The notes beneath the pieces are model-generated. The model saw nothing but the letters and a program-made list of their open reading frames with translations, did no database searches and had not been told where the DNA came from. Shown here piece after piece: positions 9,340 to 12,624 of a DNA stretch of 12,624 nt. Both the position numbers and the translations under genes were made by a program. Every line of letters begins with the position of its first letter. The first letter of the stretch is position 1. Origin of the DNA: Saksenaea vasiformis B4078 (lineage: Eukaryota; Mucoromycota; Mucoromycetes; Mucorales; Saksenaeaceae); NCBI GenBank assembly GCA_000697055.1, contig JNDT01000544.1, forward strand, positions 1-12,624. Reading direction: 5' to 3'.

Positions 9340-9386
9340 GGGTGTGCGTTTTTGGTCTCGCACTTTCTTCGCTCCATCTGCAACTT

Positions 9387-11872
9387 ATGTCCAGCATCCA
9401 AGCGTCTGCAGATCTAAAGGAGTTTTTGGTGAAGGAAGTCGCATCAATGTAAGGAGGACACACGTGAAAACTGTTTGCTGTAGTTGAACTCTGACTAAGC
9501 CGATCTTGAATTTGTTTCTTTAGTTGCGATGCTGATCCAGAAGTACTCGCTCAGTATATTATCGCATTGATCAGTACTGGCGAAAATCCGGAAGTACTGC
9601 AAGCATCTTTGGAAGAGAAACTGAGAGAGTTCTTTGATAATCGTATGTACAACTTGCAAACGTTTACGACGATCCTAACGTGGCCATGTAGAAACCATCC
9701 CTTTCATCGATAGATTGTTCACTAAGCTTGAGAACGATAAAAAAGGACCCGAAGTAATTGCAGAACATTCTAGATCAGAACGGAGAGAGGTTTCATCGGG
9801 CCGTCGCTACAGCGATTATTCAGACGATGAAGACGATGGCGATCGCAACTTCAAGCATAGACGCCAGAGACCCGAACGAGACGATACCAGAAGCTCGAGA
9901 CCAATGGATGAGCACGGAAAACGTCGTTATCCTGAGAGCAACCAAAATACCGGAACCAGCAAGCACTTCCGAGGTGAAGATTACAGCAGTCGTAATCCAA
10001 ATGCTGTCCCTCTGGGCCCTGCTGCGATGTATAATGGCCAATCATCATATGATGGACGGAGTAGAGGCAGAGGTAGAGGTGGGCGCAGTCGTGGAACAAT
10101 GCCCATGTCCGGACGCAGTACTCAGCAACAAATGAGACCTCGTTGTCGTGACTATAATGGTAGGCTCTCAGCTACACAGGAGATCGTCCCATTCAATTGG
10201 CTTTTTTTTTTAGAGAAAGGCTTTTGTATGCGAGGAGATATGTGTCCTTATGATCATGGTGCAGATCGGATTATTGTCGACGAAGGTTTCAATGCTCCCT
10301 TTGCGAATGCAGGCGGGCCTATGAATATGGGCGCAAGAGGACCACAGCCTCCATTTTTTGGCATGCCTAGTATGTTAATTTGATGTCGCATTGCTTGTTT
10401 TTCTTACTTGATTTTGCAGTTCCGAACACAATGGGACCTGATGCGTATGATCCTGAACGCGCGACCTTGATTCCCACCTCGTTCCCGGTTGATATGCCGG
10501 GGATGATGATGCCCGACGCTATGCCAACTCCAATGCCCCTTCCCATGCGAGGGGGAATGCGATCAAGAGGTGGTCGAGGACGTGGACGTGGAGGTTATAT
10601 GTCTGGAGCTCAGTATCACCAAAACAAAAGCAACACGACATTGGTTATCGAAAACATCCCTGCAGAAGTCTGTCAGATCTCTAAAATCAATGATTTCTTC
10701 AAGAAATTCGGCACAATCACAAACATCAGTGTTCAACCACATGCACAAAAAGCTATCCTGCAATTTAGCAGTCGGGCAGAAGCTGAGGCAGCGCACAGTT
10801 CTCCGGATCCCATATTTGACAACCGGTTTGTCAAAGTATACTTCCAGAGAGAAAAAGAAGAACCCGCAGAGAATGAGCAGGAAGCTAAACCGCCTACCCC
10901 CGCCGCAGCACCAACATCAAATGAACCTGATCCCGAACTAGTTGCAGCGCGAGCGGCAGAGATAGCAAAGCAAAGAGAGGAAAAACAGAAATTACGCCAG
11001 GAACATATGAAAGCGGTGTTGGAATTGCAGAAACAAAAAGAACAACTTCTCCAGCGCCAGATCGACGAACAAAAGAAGCTGATGGAAAAGCTCAGTAACA
11101 GCAAAAACATGAGCCAGGCTGAAAAAGAGGAGCTCTTGAAATCACTGAAAAAGATTGCGGCAGATATCACCACATCTAGATCTGAGACAGCTGCAGCAGC
11201 AGGACAGGCGGAAACAGCAGAGAGCAGCACGTCGGGTTCGGCCGAAGAGTTGAAGAAAAAATTGGCTAAACTGGAAGCCGAGGTTCGTCATTGTATAACG
11301 ACTTAGTTTGTCAACTGAAACTTTTTAATATAGGCTTCGGCTCTCGGTATTACTGAAACGTATTCGCCGTACGGTTCAGGGTTCAGGGGACGTGGTGGTT
11401 ATTATAGCCGGGGTCGTGGGTACCCCAGAATGCGAGGAGGATTAAATCGATTTTCTTTGGATAACCGTCCAACATCTATTCTGGTGAAGGATATTCCGGA
11501 AGAGTCGGAACCAGACCTTCGCAAGCACTTCGAGGTACGTGTTATATAGAAAATAGTTTTATTTTCTCCTTTGATTCTCTATTTAACGCTGGCGATGATT
11601 AGCAATACGGTAGTATCTCCTCCTATGAAGCGAAAGAGCAAGGCCTTGTTGTTCAATACGCGCAGCGCTTTGAAGCAGAAAAGGTAATGTCACTTTATCC
11701 TAGATGTTAGAATTGTTCTAATGACCTTGTCCAGGCTATGGCGGCTGGAGCAGAATTTCCAAAGGGAACTCTACAACTTTCATGGTATGCCGCGTTGACA
11801 GAGCCCAACTCAGCACATCAAACTGAAGCCGCCCAGCCTGCGTCTGATCAAGTCGCGGAGACAGAAGCGTAA
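9387..11872 (+). CDS. RBM26: RBM26/RBM27 (Rmn1)-like RNA-binding protein: PWI-like, CCCH, two RRMs
   Basis: Family members act in nuclear RNA surveillance, linked to ZFC3H1/PAXT in animals and to MTREC in fission yeast (Rmn1). Model: join(9387..9448, 9524..9642, 9692..10159, 10214..10369, 10420..11282, 11334..11534, 11603..11683, 11735..11872), 2088 nt, 695 aa. The N-terminus carries the PWI-like helical fold with its CDADP signature across intron 1. Next come an Arg/Ser/Asp-rich linker with an RGG tract, then a CCCH finger at residues 212-231 (C-x8-C-x5-C-x3-H, ending CPYDHG). A Met/Pro-rich stretch and a second RGG tract lead to RRM1 (about 341-411, RNP2 TLVIENIP). A long Gln/Lys/Glu coiled coil (about 440-556) and a third RGG tract precede RRM2 (about 603-668, starting TSILVKDIP). 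Introns are 49-75 nt; every junction restores family sequence. Intron 3 (10160-10213, 54 nt) is stop-free and 3n, and sits inside the CCCH finger. The start is the ATG directly ahead of the PWI-like helices. The symbol is family level (RBM26 and RBM27 are animal paralogues). Confidence 0.92.
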
Positions 11873-12155
11873 AATTCTTGTATATAAATGCCCAGCGCAG
11901 CGTTCTATTCTAAAAAGACAACGTAACGGATTATATTCCGATGGGAGCACTCCACGGACACTCTTAGAGGCAAAGAGCTTTGTCGTTTAATCTAAACAGA
12001 ACACATAAAATCGGGATTTCTAACTACTTAAGATCAAATACGTGAAGCAAAAGAAATCAACTGTTAATGGCCATGTGATTCAGACCTATTCGCCTAATGA
12101 GCATTTTCAGTGTATGAAAAATCCTAGCCATAGGTATCTGGCCGAAACCCCCCAC

Positions 12156-12179
12156 CACCCTTTTTTTTTTCTTAGGGTG
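12156..12179. repeat. CACCCT / AGGGTG inverted repeat around an oligo-T loop
   Basis: CACCCT (12156-12161) pairs perfectly with AGGGTG (12174-12179) across a 12-base loop that is almost all T. It directly follows a C-rich run (12148-12160). It could form a small hairpin or mark a mobile-element edge. Confidence 0.4.
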
Positions 12180-12197
12180 CAGACGATATCGCTACTT

Positions 12198-12221
12198 CAT
12201 CCGCCTAGTCATCCGCCTAGT
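12198..12221. repeat. Perfect tandem 12-mer (CATCCGCCTAGT x2)
   Basis: Two identical adjacent copies, 12198-12209 and 12210-12221, are followed directly by TATATAAATA. The placement next to a TATA-like sequence makes a promoter or element-end role possible, without proof. Confidence 0.8.
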
Positions 12222-12347
12222 ATATAAATATTTGGACCGGAGTTTTGGCCATTTTGCGAAATTGATTGGATTCTCGACATATAAATGATTGGACACTATT
12301 CTTCGATATCTCTCTATTTGGAAGGTGCAGTCATCATACATATAAAA

Positions 12348-12407
12348 CAAGTACTTTTCAGAGTGAACTTTCCTCAGCACCGAAAGACACTAGACCAAGC
12401 ATTATTA
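12348..12407. repeat. Direct repeat copy 1 (60 bp, period 128)
   Basis: It matches 12476-12535 at 54 of 60 positions without gaps. All six differences (12352, 12359, 12360, 12390, 12395, 12406) are transitions. The frame starting at GTG 12363 reads VNFPQHRKTLDQAL in both copies. Confidence 0.85.
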
Positions 12408-12475
12408 TCCATGCTATGGTATACCAAATGGGAAGTGAACGAACAAAAAGTGACTACCAGAGCGCAGCGGAGGTC

Positions 12476-12535
12476 CAAGCACTTTTTGGAGTGAACTTTC
12501 CTCAGCACCGAAAGACATTAGATCAAGCATTATCA
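12476..12535. repeat. Direct repeat copy 2 (60 bp, period 128)
   Basis: Second copy of 12348-12407. Because the period of 128 is not a multiple of three, the shared peptide lies in different frames of the contig. Copy 2 runs on in an open frame to TGA at 12605-12607. The 68-bp stretch between copies is not repeated. It may be an internally duplicated gene fragment or a non-coding repeat. Confidence 0.85.
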
Positions 12536-12624
12536 ATTAAAAAGTATTATTCACCAGCCCCTTCTCTGTCCTTTTCTGCTCCTTCCCCATACAGCTATTG
12601 CTATTGAGCGAAGCGAAAGTCGCA

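Larger units (their letters stand above)
8794..9386. promoter_or_regulatory. Divergent promoter interval between the FAM192A-like and RBM26-like genes
   Basis: The two start codons (8793 minus, 9387 plus) face away from each other across 593 bp with no other gene, so promoters for both must lie here or overlap the 5' ends. No strong TATA box stands close to either ATG; housekeeping-type initiation would fit. The interval holds an inverted repeat (9249-9271) and a short upstream ORF (9274-9339) just before the plus-strand gene. Confidence 0.55.
11873..12624. other. Spacer with repeats at the 3' end of the window
   Basis: No gene is supportable here. The first 300 bases follow the RBM26-like stop and contain its 3' UTR; TATATAAA near 11881 is AT-rich but no canonical AATAAA is present. 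From about 12150 on the DNA becomes repeat-like: a hairpin, a tandem 12-mer and a 60-bp direct repeat. The last bases (GAGCGAAGCGAAAGTCGCA) look like the edge of another dispersed repeat cut by the window, but this is a guess. Confidence 0.45.

Noticed and set aside
10733..11230. 165-codon minus-strand ORF rich in Ser, Cys and Phe.
   Set aside because: It is the antisense shadow of the RRM1/coiled-coil region of the RBM26-like gene.
1..12624. CRISPR arrays, rRNA, tRNA or bacterial operon features.
   Set aside because: No regularly spaced repeats, no tRNA A/B-box pairs and no rRNA-like blocks were seen; the introns and gene families are eukaryotic.

Overview
The window looks like nuclear DNA of a filamentous fungus, most likely an early-diverging Mucoromycota (Mucorales-like) genome. 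The grounds are a fungus-specific Zn2Cys6 zinc cluster, many short introns (49-84 nt) with GT..AG ends and CTAAY/CTGAC-like branch sites, AT-rich spacers, and a multi-intron Fanzor (eukaryotic TnpB-like) relic with an N-terminal CCHC knuckle. The phylum is an inference; the gene calls rest on motifs read directly.

Layout. (1) 1-3586, plus: a decayed Fanzor-type RuvC nuclease gene, cut at its 5' end by the window edge. Three introns are still recognisable. It carries at least three nonsense codons and at least three frameshifts, and a zinc-ribbon Cys and the RuvC-I glycine are replaced. (2) 3587-5883: about 2.3 kb with no gene I can support. (3) 5884-7167, minus: a two-exon gene for a 399-aa Zn2Cys6 regulator whose DNA-binding domain is at the C-terminus, with a TATA box at 7238-7243. 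(4) 7168-8053: a spacer with a microsatellite and a weak small-gene candidate on the minus strand. (5) 8054-8793, minus: a three-exon FAM192A/PIP30/Fyv6-like gene (209 aa). (6) 8794-9386: a 593-bp divergent promoter region. (7) 9387-11872, plus: an eight-exon RBM26/RBM27 (fission yeast Rmn1)-like gene (695 aa) with PWI-like fold, CCCH finger, two RRMs, coiled coil and RGG tracts. (8) 11873-12624: a spacer with a diverged direct repeat of period 128, a tandem 12-mer and a small hairpin.

The two head-to-head genes both belong to nuclear RNA processing: a spliceosome/PA28gamma-linked NIP30-domain protein and a nuclear RNA surveillance factor. They share one promoter interval and may be co-expressed. 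The Zn2Cys6 regulator is a separate minus-strand unit. The Fanzor relic is the only clear mobile-element sequence and is not expected to make an active nuclease.

The spliced models for the three intact genes were assembled by hand. Each total is divisible by three (1200, 630 and 2088 nt) and each junction restores a family motif, which is the main support for the exon boundaries.
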